This document shows, in pieces, positions 37,455 through 48,200 of a stretch of 64,000 nucleotides of DNA (position 1 is its first letter; each line of letters starts with the position of its first letter). Source of the DNA: Liolophura sinensis (Eukaryota > Mollusca > Polyplacophora > Chitonida > Chitonidae); assembly GCF_032854445.1 (NCBI RefSeq), contig NC_088299.1, positions 13,881,608 to 13,945,607 of the forward strand, read 5' to 3'. The translations under genes were made by a program, and so were the position numbers. The notes beneath the pieces are model-generated. The model was given only the letters and a program-made list of their open reading frames with translations. It did no database searches and was not told where the DNA came from.

Positions 37455-37682
37455 GGGAGCCTCCGTGGCTCATTTGGTTAGCAAGTTAGCACAGCGTAAT
37501 GACCCAGGGGCCTCTCACCAATGCGGTCCCTGTGAGTTCAAGTCCAGCTCTTGCTGTCTTCCTCTCCGGCCATATGGGGAAGGTCTGCAGCAACCTGTGG
37601 ATGGTCGTGGGTTTCCACCCACCACAATGCTGGCTGTCATAAGTGAAATATTCTTGAGTATGGAGTAAAACACCAATCAAAT
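37455..37682 (+). mobile_element. tRNA-derived SINE
   Basis: Plus-strand copy with head gagcctccgtggctcatttg, B-box-like gagttcaagtccagc, and tail taaaacaccaatcaaatatc. A small internal deletion removes the cccgggctctgccc segment. Confidence 0.9.
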
Positions 37683-38009
37683 ATCAATTGAAAATGGACT
37701 TTTGTGGGAGAAATTTTATGTCATTTAGGGAATGGCAGCTTTGTTGTTCTATGTAAGTTGATGGGAATGAAGGTCAGGAACAATGTGATTGATAAGTACT
37801 GCTGAGATAATGCCTTTCTTTTGTTACCAGTTTAATTCATAAAATTTCTGTGTTAATGGTTGTAGATTAGAAACCTCTGGTTGTGACAAATTTTCAGTTA
37901 GAATTTCTGTGAGGGTACATCTATTTAGTCAAGTTAAGAAGGATTGATGTCAGTATGACTTAATGTGCATGTAAGGTATCTTGTGATGTATGAGGAAAGG
38001 GGTCATATA

Positions 38010-38800
38010 GTGTAGAGATCTGGGTCCGTACATGTAGAGGTCTGGGTCTGTACATGTAGAGGTCTGGGTCTGTAATGTGGAGGCCTGGGTCTGTATATGT
38101 AGAGGCCTGGGTCATGTAGGGGCCTGGGTCTGTACATGTAGAGGTCTGGTTCTGTAATGTGGAGGTCTGGGTCTGTACATGTAGAGGTCTGGGTCTGTAC
38201 ATGTAGAGGTCTGGGTCTGTACATGTAGAGGTCTGGGTCTGTACATGTAGAGGTCTGGGTCTGTACATGTAGAGGTCTGGGTCTGTACATGTAGAGGTCT
38301 GGGTCTGTAATGTGGAGGCCTGGGTCTGTATATGTAGAGGCCTGGGTCATGTAGGGGCCTGGGTCTGTACATGTAGAGGTCTGGGTCTGTACATGTAGAG
38401 GTCTGGGTCTGTACATGTAGAGGTCTGGGTCTGTACATGTAGAGGCCTGGGTCTGTACATGTAGAGGTCTGGGTCTGTACATGTAGAGGTCTGGGTCTGT
38501 ACATGTAGAGGTCTGGGTCTGTACATGTAGAGGTCTGGGCCTGTAATGTGGAGGCCTGGGTCTGTACATGTGGAGGCCTGGGTCTGTATATGTAGAGGCC
38601 TGGGTCATGTAGGGGCCTGGGTCTGTACATGTGGAGGCCTGGGTCTGTATATGTAGAGGCCTGGGTCATGTAGGGGCCTGGGTCATGTAGGGGCCTGGGT
38701 CTGTACATGTGGAGGCCTGGGTCTGTATATGTAGAGGCCTGGGTCATGTATTGGCCTGGGTCTGTACATGTAGAGGTCTGGGTCTGTACATGTATCCCCA
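38010..38800. repeat. 22-bp minisatellite between ATP2C1 and PIGN
   Basis: About 36 units of aggtctgggtctgtacatgt plus ag, with ggcctgggtcatgtag variants grouped in a higher-order pattern. Minus-strand frames of 100-244 residues (repeating TDPDLYMYRP) arise because three units make 66 bp; they are not genes. Confidence 0.95.
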
Positions 38801-39640
38801 GTTGTAGATAAGTAATGTGTGCTTTGCATAGCTGAAATAAGAACATAGAACCTTTAGGCGTTTTGAGGTCCCCAGTATATCTCTGTGTGGCTTACATGTA
38901 TCTGGCATTGTCAGGATCCATTGGATGTTATTAAATTCCTTGTTGTGGATCTGAAGTTTAGTTTAGTTTCAAAACTGTACAGAGATAAGTGATACAATCG
39001 TATGCAAGTGGTCACATACGCTAATAGTTCAACCATACTTGAACTACAAACAAAAACTATACTATTAAATAAATAGGGAATATTCTATATTCTATATCTT
39101 TAATTAGTTAAAGATTTTAGCAGATGAAGGAATTGATATGTGAGCAACTGTTTGTTGTAGTTTAGTCAATCAATTGTATAGCAGCTGACCGACAAGTTAA
39201 AATGCAAGTTTTAAAATTTGTCAAGCATGACAGCGGCATGGTATTGATGTATTTTAACACTTGTTAGGACGGCGTTAACAGCTGACCTATATTCTTCATT
39301 CATCTAGTGACATTTATACAATTGTACAACACGAACCTGAAAATGCCCTACATTTTTTTTAAATAATATTTTACATAACAGTAATCTATTCATGACCAAC
39401 AACATTTGAATTGCTAGATACTTTTGTATTTCTGATGCGGCAAAGCATTGTGGGAAGCAGACGGCCAGATTCTGTTTCAGATTGTTTTTCAGACGTAGAG
39501 GTTGTCTGCGATGGTAGAGGGAACACTTTCATCTCTCGTAAAGGAAAAGACCTCTAAAAATCAAAGTAAGCATCACTAAATAAACCACTTAAAACTATGC
39601 ATAGATATTCTTTCATCTATTTTTTTGCATTTTGTAAAAG
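38801..39640. other. Intergenic stretch
   Basis: AT-rich, with no recognised gene or repeat. Confidence 0.5.
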
Positions 39641-39646
39641 GAATTA

Positions 39647-39926
39647 AAGGCATTTAAACATTTGAATTCTAAGGTGGGCTCTACAGATCATACTGTGAGA
39701 GTTTAGGAATTCTGATGTCACAGGAAGTTTTTCCAACTCATGGAACTGATTGTGGAATAATTGTTTTCACCAATGAGTAAACAATTACTGAAATAATCTT
39801 CCCAAAAATTCCTTCCTTCTTGTGAACATCAGGAGAAAAAGGTTGTGTGACGTCAGAGTTCCTAGATACTGTCAGTATGGCTTATAAAGCCCACCATAGT
39901 ATTCAAATGGTTGAATGCCTTTCTAC
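39647..39926. mobile_element. Inverted-repeat element (MITE-like, about 280 bp)
   Basis: Left end aaggcatttaaacatttgaa and the reverse complement of the right end aaggcattcaaccatttgaa match over about 34 bp, through aaggtgggct / atggtgggct. The interior has no coding capacity. Confidence 0.75.
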
Positions 39927-40316
39927 ACTCTTAAAAAAAATCTGGAAAAATAAATGAAAGTATTTTTACACATAGTTTTCAGTTGCGTGTATGATGAACT
40001 TTGTTTCATATTTTAGTGTCCTTTTACCTTAATGTCTTGTTTTGTAACATAATGTTGTCATGCCAGTGGACTTGCATAGTGGTTATTCTGTTGAAGAGGG
40101 GGTGGGATTGTGGGAAGGGGTTTAGGAGAACGGTTTAATGCTGTAGACACTGAAATTCTGATTACCCTGTGTACCACTAGTCAGTCACTCATCAGCTCTA
40201 AGGACTTCCAGAATGAATGAATGCCTGAAGGTTAACGTCATACTGAACCAAGAAAGACTTTCAGTGATTTTGTGGTGAAGCAAATCTTAGGTGAAAAATA
40301 ATATTACTTACTGGAA

Positions 40317-40405
40317 ATGGGAATCATATATGGTGTCATTAATCCTCAGATCGACACCTTGCCCAATATGAGGATTATTGACACCATATATTTGCGTATC
40401 CCATC
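40317..40405. mobile_element. Hairpin MITE-like element
   Basis: The arms atatggtgtcattaatcctc and (inverted) atatggtgtcaataatcctc are separated by about 20 bp. A single arm of the same sequence (atatatggtgtcactaa) occurs at 25340, so it is a dispersed family. Confidence 0.7.
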
Positions 40406-40724
40406 ACTGAGTCACTGAGAGTGCTTTGTGAACTGGATTTCTTAATCAGTTACATGTCATATTGAAAGTCACAAAACCAGATTTACGCATTCTGCAGCAG
40501 AGTCTCAGAATATTGCTTCCCTAATTTTTGGGACACCTGGTCTGCTCATTTTGGCCAATATATGTGCAGTTCTGGCAGTAGTATTGAGTTTATTCTTTCT
40601 CACATGGTTAGACCATCTAATGAACAACATATCTTTACTTTTGCTGGCAATAATATATTAATATTCTACTTTCAACACTACTAATATCTGTCCCAATTTG
40701 AGAAGAATAAGGGTATATCACTTT

Positions 40725-41422
40725 AAAGGAGTAGAAAACATAAAAATGTCTCAAAATCAGATGAAAGAACATCAAAACATATCTGCAAATATGGTTTTTA
40801 ATATTTTTTTCGACTTTATTTCCAGGAGAACAGGCTGTTTGAAAAAAAATTTCTATGGTGGGTATTTGGTACCACCTTTTGGTATTTAGGACCACCTTCT
40901 GGTATTTATCATAGTTGCACAATAACATTCAAAATAAGGATGTGATGTATGTCTAATAAATTTTTTGAATGTAAATTTGTTGTTTATATCCAAGAATATG
41001 CATTTAATCTGAATTATGATATTATTGTACAAAGACTATACCAGAAGGTGGTCTCAAATACCCACCATACAAAAATTATTTTAAAGTGTCATTTTCTGTT
41101 TGCAGTTGCTGTGAGTTCAAGTCCTGCTCATGCTGGCTTCCTCTCCGGCCATACATGGGAAAGTCTGTGAGCAACCTGCATATGGTCGTGGGTTTCCCTC
41201 TGGCTCTGCTCGGTTTCCTCCCACCATAATGCTGGCCGTCATCATATAAGTGAGATATTCTTGAGTACAGCGTAAAACACCAATCAATTAAATAAATAAA
41301 TGAATAAATCTTTTTCTGTTTGAAGAAAAATCGAGAAAAATATTTAAGACCACATTTACAATTAATTTTTCACACTCTTTCATCTGATTTTCATGTAATT
41401 TTTATGTTTTCTCCACCTCTAA
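40725..41422. mobile_element. Long-inverted-repeat element with nested SINE
   Basis: The left arm (about 40725-40865, gtagaaaacataaaaatgtc ... aaatcagatgaaag) is matched by the reverse complement of 41310-41422 (ggagaaaacataaaaattac ... aaaatcagatgaaag). A second inverted pair, atggtgggtatttggtacca and its complement at 41048-41070, lies inside. A SINE at 41104-41308 inserted later. Confidence 0.75.
41104..41308 (+). mobile_element. SINE nested in the 40725-41422 element
   Basis: Plus-strand 5'-truncated copy: gctgtgagttcaagtcctgc, accataatgctggccgtcat, tail gcgtaaaacaccaatcaatt. Confidence 0.88.
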
Positions 41423-43480
41423 TTTCAAAATTTTTTGTCTGCCTGTTAATGAAAATGGCCAACAGTGAAGTTATTCGGCCTTTAGTAACCTGTGGAGACT
41501 GACATGTACAGCAAAACAGCTAAAGGATGGTCCTCCCTCAGTGGTTTTGGCTTGTGTATCAGTTTATGATGGAGTACATGTAAAGCACAGAAGTTAGAGA
41601 TGATATTCAGTTTGGAGGGATTCTAAACTTGTTCAGAAAGTAACTATCAGACTTGCTATTATAGACTTTGGTCTTTTTGGTGAAAAAAATGGTTTACTTA
41701 ATAAAAGTACTGCTGACTGTTGATAATTTATAACACAGACATTGGTCTAGGCAGAATCTCTCAGTGTCCATTTCTCCAATAATTTGGCTTTTTTTGACTA
41801 TCAGCTCGGCTCAGTATGCCCCAGCTTTAGTGCATGTTTCTTTGTTAGCATAAGTTTTAAGGATGAACTGATCTAATTGGCATTATGTGTTTATTTCTGA
41901 ATGTGGGCTACATGGATTCTGATATAAAGTATTAGATGGGGCAGGAATCTTGTGAAGCTGAGAGCTGGACAGGCCCCAGGATCAAAAAGCAATCTTAGAA
42001 TTAAGTAAAAACTTTAATCATTAAATATGGTATCCTCCTTTCCATTATTTTAGCTGAAATTTGTTCCACAACATCTCACTCAAAATTTACTCTGTCCAGC
42101 TATATTTTGACCTTGTTACACCAGAAATAATAATTTTACAGTGATTTGACATTTTGACGCGAGTGTAAGATTTGACTTTCTGTAGTGAATGGTTAACCAA
42201 AGTTACTAAGGTACCTGTTTGCTAATACATGTATATGCAGGTATTGATGATACATTTATAGGAAATTTCAGACAGCACTGTTGTTTAAGACTGTAGAGAG
42301 CAATTGGTCTTGTACTAGGTAGTTTTCCTGTGATACAGGTTGTTTTATAGTGAAAGGGATAGTATTTATGAACAGCAATAGTATGTTTATTTATGTGATG
42401 TGCAACACTATTATATAGGTATTTTTAATTTCGTACATTGTGTCAATTTTTGTGTTCGTCAACAAGGACTGGTTAGTCTGCTTGGCCTTAAATTTAGTCA
42501 GACGAGTGTCACGAATCTTGTTGATGAACAAGTTAATCAAAGAAATGAGAGATTGAAGTGGAATTTATATTGCTCCTGTTATATCTGGTCACAGCTAGCC
42601 ATCAGGATACATGTTCCTGCAAATGGGTTTCACGATTTTCTGTTTTATATGTGAACTGAATTAATTTGAACTGTAGTTTATCCCAGTCACATTCTCTGCT
42701 TCCCTATACTGAGCCTGACCCTAGCTGGCCACATTGTTAAACCTCCGCGGGCGGGCGGGCGGGGGCCGGGGAGGGGGACTTGTAGTTCTAATGATTCGTA
42801 GACCACTTTGCTACAAACTGAATCTTCAAATCATACGATTCTAAAATACTTCAAAACCAGCAAAAGATCAGCAAAACCTGCTTCGATGTTATCCAGCCTT
42901 TGAATCTTGGAAATGTGAGGAAATACTTGTGTTGTAACGGTACATGTAACTGTATAAAAGTAATTTTCTGGTTGAGTTGAACGTGACGAGATGAGAGTCG
43001 GGCTCAACAAAGTAGAGATCATTTTAGCTGGGCAAACTGTTGTTCTGAGATTTATACTTGGTATTAAAGTACATTGTCGAAAACTCTGCTAAAGCTGCCA
43101 GGAATTAAAACTATACTTTATGTCCGGTACATGTGTACTTGTGATACTAAATGTGATAATACTTGCTAGAATCTGGTAAATGTTTAAAATTAAGCTGTAA
43201 TTATACTGTTACCATTTGGACAGTATCCCTAAAGGGGAAAGGACATCCAGATGGGAATCAACATCTCTCATGAAACTTCAATATACATTTGTTTGTGTCC
43301 GTCAAGTTGACAGGCATTAAGAGTTTATTTTTACATCATTAAATGTCTGTACAGAATTGTTTTATAGTCTTATGTGTATAATAGAAAAAATGGAAAGTGT
43401 CTTGTAAATATTTGTTTTACTGAAGATTTTATTAAATTTACTGGACCAAATTTATTGTGGGTGTTGTTTTATTGTTCTGT
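41423..43480. other. Intergenic stretch
   Basis: It contains a short GC-rich (cggg)n run at 42746-42775. No gene was recognised. Confidence 0.5.
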
Positions 43481-43639
43481 GTGTGGAGGCTTGGGCCCTT
43501 AATAGGGCAGGTCCTGGGTTCACAATTTATGCGATGCTTTTCTTACATTTTTGATGCCTTGGTTGCTGTCCATGCTGTCCCCAGCATGAACTTACACGAA
43601 GTTCACAGGGTATTCATTGTCTTCCACCAATATGGCTTC

Positions 43640-43745
43640 CACTAGCTCTGAGATCAGTTGGCCATGTTCCCAGTTTAACTTCCACATTAACATGTATTTC
43701 TGAATTCTAAGCTAGGAAGAATGAAACAGATCTCCAGATATTTAA
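43640..43745 (+). repeat. Dispersed repeat, copy A
   Basis: ctgagatcagttggccatgt ... gaagaatgaaacagatctcc parallels 45428-45525 in the same order. It may be the 3' part of a larger repeat that starts near 43475. Confidence 0.55.
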
Positions 43746-43963
43746 CTTGCTTTACAACATGAAAGACGTGAGAAAAGTTTTGTTGCTTGTGTGCCAAATG
43801 ATTGGTTGTTTTCTCCAGTTTCCTTCACCAATAAAACTGTCTTGTATACGTAAAATGTTTTTTTGTATACAATGGGATTATGACACCAGCCAGTCATGTT
43901 TTGTATATGGTACAAAACTGTGTACATATACCCCAGGTGAAAAACCAATACCCACTTTCCAAG

Positions 43964-44036
43964 AAATAGTTTAATTTATTTTTAAAAAATAGTTCAATTT
44001 ATTTTTAAAAAATAGTTTAATTTATTTTTAAAAATT
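43964..44036 (-). repeat. 24-bp tandem repeat containing AATAAA on the minus strand
   Basis: Three copies of atagtttaatttatttttaa plus aaaa. On the minus strand each reads AAAATAAATTAAAC, so poly(A) signals are tandemly repeated about 1.05 kb downstream of the PIGN stop. They could set the PIGN 3' end. Confidence 0.65.
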
Positions 44037-45080
44037 TTTCAACCGAGTACAAACTGTTTTTAGAAAGTCTGTAGTTATCCAGAAGGTCAAGAAATAATTT
44101 TGCACATTGATCACAGGGGCTATGTGAGGATTTCAAGTTGCTACTGCGCAGGTCAACATGTTTGGGATGTTCAGGAGCCTGTGACCAGCAGGAGATGGTC
44201 AAACTGGTAACTCGAGTTACCTTCCGAGCCCTGCTTAGAATGTGAGGATAACTGCCACAACAATACCTATATAAGGGCAATACAATGATACTCATTGTCT
44301 GAAATTTGAACATTTGCTTAGTGTTACACGCACCAGCCATCCTGACAGGAAAATACGAACAACAACAACCATGTTTCGCATTAAATATGTAGCTTTTTGA
44401 TCGTCTAAAACACTTGATAAAATACATGTATTTATGCAATACTACCAATATACAAAACTTTGATTTTTCAGGTCTTAAATATTCCCAAATCAATAAAATA
44501 TGTACATATGAATACTTCACACTGCAGGAATCTGAAGTTTCTCTAAAACAGGACACATGTAGAAGTGTATGTACATTGTATATAAAAACAGTACTTATCT
44601 TTAATATCACCAATAACTCTGTGTTTCCACACAAAAAAGTGTTCATATGTAAATGAATCTGATGTACCTTAGACAAGGTCCTGTTCTTGAGGATTCATTT
44701 CTACCTAGTTCTACCAACATGTTTTCATGACAGAGGTACTCACACATACTGGTATTTCTTATTCTGCTACACTTACACATGACAATCTTTTCTTACACTT
44801 ATTGTCCTTAATTTCTGCCATATTTAGTTTCTCCCTTTTTCACAGTCAAAGAAATACTGTACTTAAAATTAATCATGATTCAAGCAATCAATAAGATCTT
44901 AACTCTTCAGGACTTTCAAGTTTGTGTGAGTAGAAAAATAACTACCTGCTTAACATTTTACAATTGTTTATGTATCAGTTATTTCAGTGAGGGCGTCCTA
45001 TTGTGAGACTCCTCTATACAACTATGCATGTGTCAGTGTGACCCCCTCTTGGAAGCCTCCACCTTACATCTGTGCAATTA
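44037..45080 (-). other. Probable PIGN 3' untranslated region
   Basis: It lies between the PIGN stop (45081) and the AATAAA repeats. A 219-codon minus-strand frame (44017-44676) has no recognisable domain and Cys-rich, irregular composition, so I do not call it a gene. Near 45033-45125 the last coding bases are partly duplicated. Confidence 0.4.
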
Positions 45081-45125
45081 TCAGTGTGGATGTTGTTTGT
45101 GGACCCCTCTTGGAAGCCTCCACAG
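45033..45125 (-). repeat. Partial duplication of the PIGN coding 3' end
   Basis: tcttggaagcctccac occurs at 45047 and again at 45108, and tcagtgtg at 45033 and 45081. The duplicated piece spans the stop codon, so the 3' UTR begins with a second copy of the last codons. Confidence 0.7.
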
Positions 45126-45254
45126 GGTTAAGACGTGGCCAAGTCCAAACAGAAGCACAACGAAGATGATCATGGACATGACTATGACGTAATGACTGAT
45201 GCTCGTCCCGATGTCCAACCAGCTGCCATAGTCACGCACCAAGAAGAAGAAATG
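45081..45254 (-). CDS. PIGN: PIGN terminal exon (window exon 21), fragment residues 566-622
   Basis: Acceptor ctgtggtgtag; 58 codons with TGA at 45081-45083. It encodes [20 protein letters not shown] and [20 protein letters not shown], the last membrane helix. The tail ([14 protein letters not shown]) lacks a clear dilysine-type ending. Confidence 0.94.
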   Translation of the reverse strand, partial: HFFFLVRDYGSWLDIGTSISHYVIVMSMIIFVVLLFGLGHVLTLWRLPRGVHKQHPH

Positions 45255-48200
45255 CTACACCACAGAAAAGAGGTGAACAAGTGTTTTAATATATATGTAT
45301 ACACTTTGACTGTCATTTCATGCTTTACTGAAGAATAAATACAATAAAGAATTGGAAAATTAAAAGGCATATAGTTGTAGCATAAATCACATTATAGTAT
45401 ACCTACATGTATATAAACACAATACTGAGCTTAGCTCCGAGACCGGTTGGCCATGTTTAGCTTCCATACTAACATTTCTGAAAGCTATGCAGAGAAGAAT
45501 GAAACAGATCTTGGATCTATACTGAAGCAACAGTTTCCAGGACTCTAGTACACAAAGATACTTACCAAAGCTAAGATGTCTGAGATGACAAACACAATGA
45601 GGAAGAAAGCTCTGGTGGGGAGGTTAGTGATGACATGGATGGCACTGAACCAAAAGTTTCCAGGACAACACACAATGATTCTTACCAAAACTAAGACATC
45701 TGAGATGACAAACACAATGAGGAAGAAAGCTCTGGTGGGGAGGTTAGTGATGACATGGATGGCACTGAACCAAAAGTTTCCAGGACAACACAAAGATTCT
45801 TACCAAAACTAAGACCTCTGAGATGACAAGCATGATGAGGAGGAATGCTCTGGTGGGAAGGTTAGTGATGACATGGATGGCACTGAACCAAAAGTTTCCA
45901 GGACAACACACAATGATTTTTACCAAAACTAAGACATCTGAGATGACAAACACGATGAGGAGGAATGCTCTAGTGGGGAGGTTAGTGATGACATGGATGG
46001 CACTGAACCAAAAGTTTCCAGGACAACACAATGATTTTTACCAAAACTAAGACATCTGAGATGACAAACACAATAAGGAAGAATGCTCTGGTGGGGAGGT
46101 TAGTGATGACATGGATGGCACTGAACCAAAAGTTTCCAGGACAACACACAATGATTCTTACCAAAACTAAGACCTCTGAGATGACAAAGACAATGAGGAA
46201 GAAAGCTCTGGTGGTGAGGTTAGTGATGACATGGATGGCACTGAACCAAAAGTTTCCAGGACAACACACAATGATTTTTACCAAAACTAAGACATCTGAG
46301 TTGACAAGCACGATGAGGAGGAATGCTCTGGTGGGAAGGTTAGTGATGACATGGATGGCACTGAACCAAAAGTTTCCAGGACAACACACAATGATTTTTA
46401 CCAAAACTAAGACATCTGAGATGACAAACACGATGAGGAGGAATGCTCTAGTGGGGAGGTTAGTGATGACATGGATGGCACTGAACCAAAAGTTTCCAGG
46501 ACAACACACAATGATTCTTACCAAAACTAAGACCTCTGAGATGACAAACACAATGAGGAAGAAAGCTCTGGTGGGGAGGTTAGTGATGACATAGATGGCA
46601 CTGAACCAAAAGTTTCCAGGACAACACACAAAGATTCTTACCAAAGCTAAGACATCTGAGATGACAAACACAATGAGGAAGAAAGCTCTGGTGGGAAGGT
46701 TAGTGATGACATGGATGGCACTGAACCAAATGTTTCCAGGACAACACACAAAGATTCTTACCAAAACTAAGATGTCTGAGATGACAAACACAATGAGGAA
46801 GAAAGCTCTGGTGGGGAGGTTAGTGATGACATGGATGGCACTGAACCAAAAGTTTCCAGGACAACACACAAAGATTCTTACCAAAGCTAAGACATCTGAG
46901 ATGACAAACACGATGAGGAAGAAAGGTCTGGTTAGTGATGACATGGATGGCACTGAACCAAAAGTTTCCAGGACAACACACAATGATTCTTACCAAAACT
47001 AAGACCTCTGAGATGACAAACACGATGAGGAAGAATGCTCTGGTGGGGAGGTTAGTGATGACATGGATGGCACTGAACCAAATGTTTCCAGGACAACACA
47101 CAATGATTCTTACCAAAGCTAAGACATCTGAGATGACAAACACGATGAGGAAGAAAGGTCTGGTTAGTGATGACATGGATGGCACTGAACCAAAAGTTTC
47201 CAGGACAACACACAATGATTCTTACCAAAACTAAGACCTCTGAGATGACAAACACGATGAGGAAGAATGCTCTGGTGGGGAGGTTAGTGATGACATGGAT
47301 GGCACTGAACCAAATGTTTCCAGGACAACACACAAAGATTCTTACCAAAACTAAGATGTCTGAGATGACAAACACAATGAGGAAGAAAGCTCTGGTGGGG
47401 AGGTTAGTGATGACATGGATGGCACTGAACCAAAAGTTTCCAGGACAACACACAATGATTCTTACCAAAACTAAGACCTCTGAGATGACAAACACAATGA
47501 GGAGGAATGCTCTGGTGGGGAGGTTAGTGATGACATGGATGGCACTGAACCAAAAGTTTCCAGGACAACACACAAAGATTCTTACCAAAACTAAGACATC
47601 TGAGATGACAAACACAATGAGGAAGAATGCTCTGGTGGGGAGGTTAGTGATGACATGGATGGCACTGAACCAAAAGTTTCCAGGACAACACACAAAGATT
47701 CTTACCAAAACTAAGACCTCTGAGATGACAAACACAATGAGGAAGAATGCTCTGGTGGGGAGGTTAGTGATGACATGGATGGCACTGAACCAAAAGTTTC
47801 CAGGACAACACACAAAGATTCTTACCAAAACTAAGACCTCTGAGATGACAAACACAATGAGGAAGAAAGCTCTGGTGGGGAGGTTAGTGATGACATGGAT
47901 GGCACTGAACCAAAAGTTTCCAGGACAACACACAAAGATTCTTACCAAAACTAAGACATCTGAGATGACAAACACAATGAGGAAGAATGCTCTGGTGGGG
48001 AGGTTAGTGATGACATGGATGGCACTGAACCAAAAGTTTCCAGGACAACACACAAAGATTCTTACCAAAACTAAGACATCTGAGATGACAAACACAATGA
48101 GGAAGAATGCTCTGGTGGGGAGGTTAGTGATGACATGGATGGCACTGAACCAAAAGTTTCCAGGACAACACACAATGATTCTTACCAAAACTAAGACCTC

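Noticed and set aside
38003..38846. 201-244-codon frames coding TDPDLYMYRP repeats
   Set aside because: Translation of a 22-bp minisatellite; the same 22-residue cycle appears in all three frames.
44017..44676. 219-codon minus-strand frame after PIGN
   Set aside because: No recognisable domain or conserved motif; most likely chance frame in the 3' UTR.
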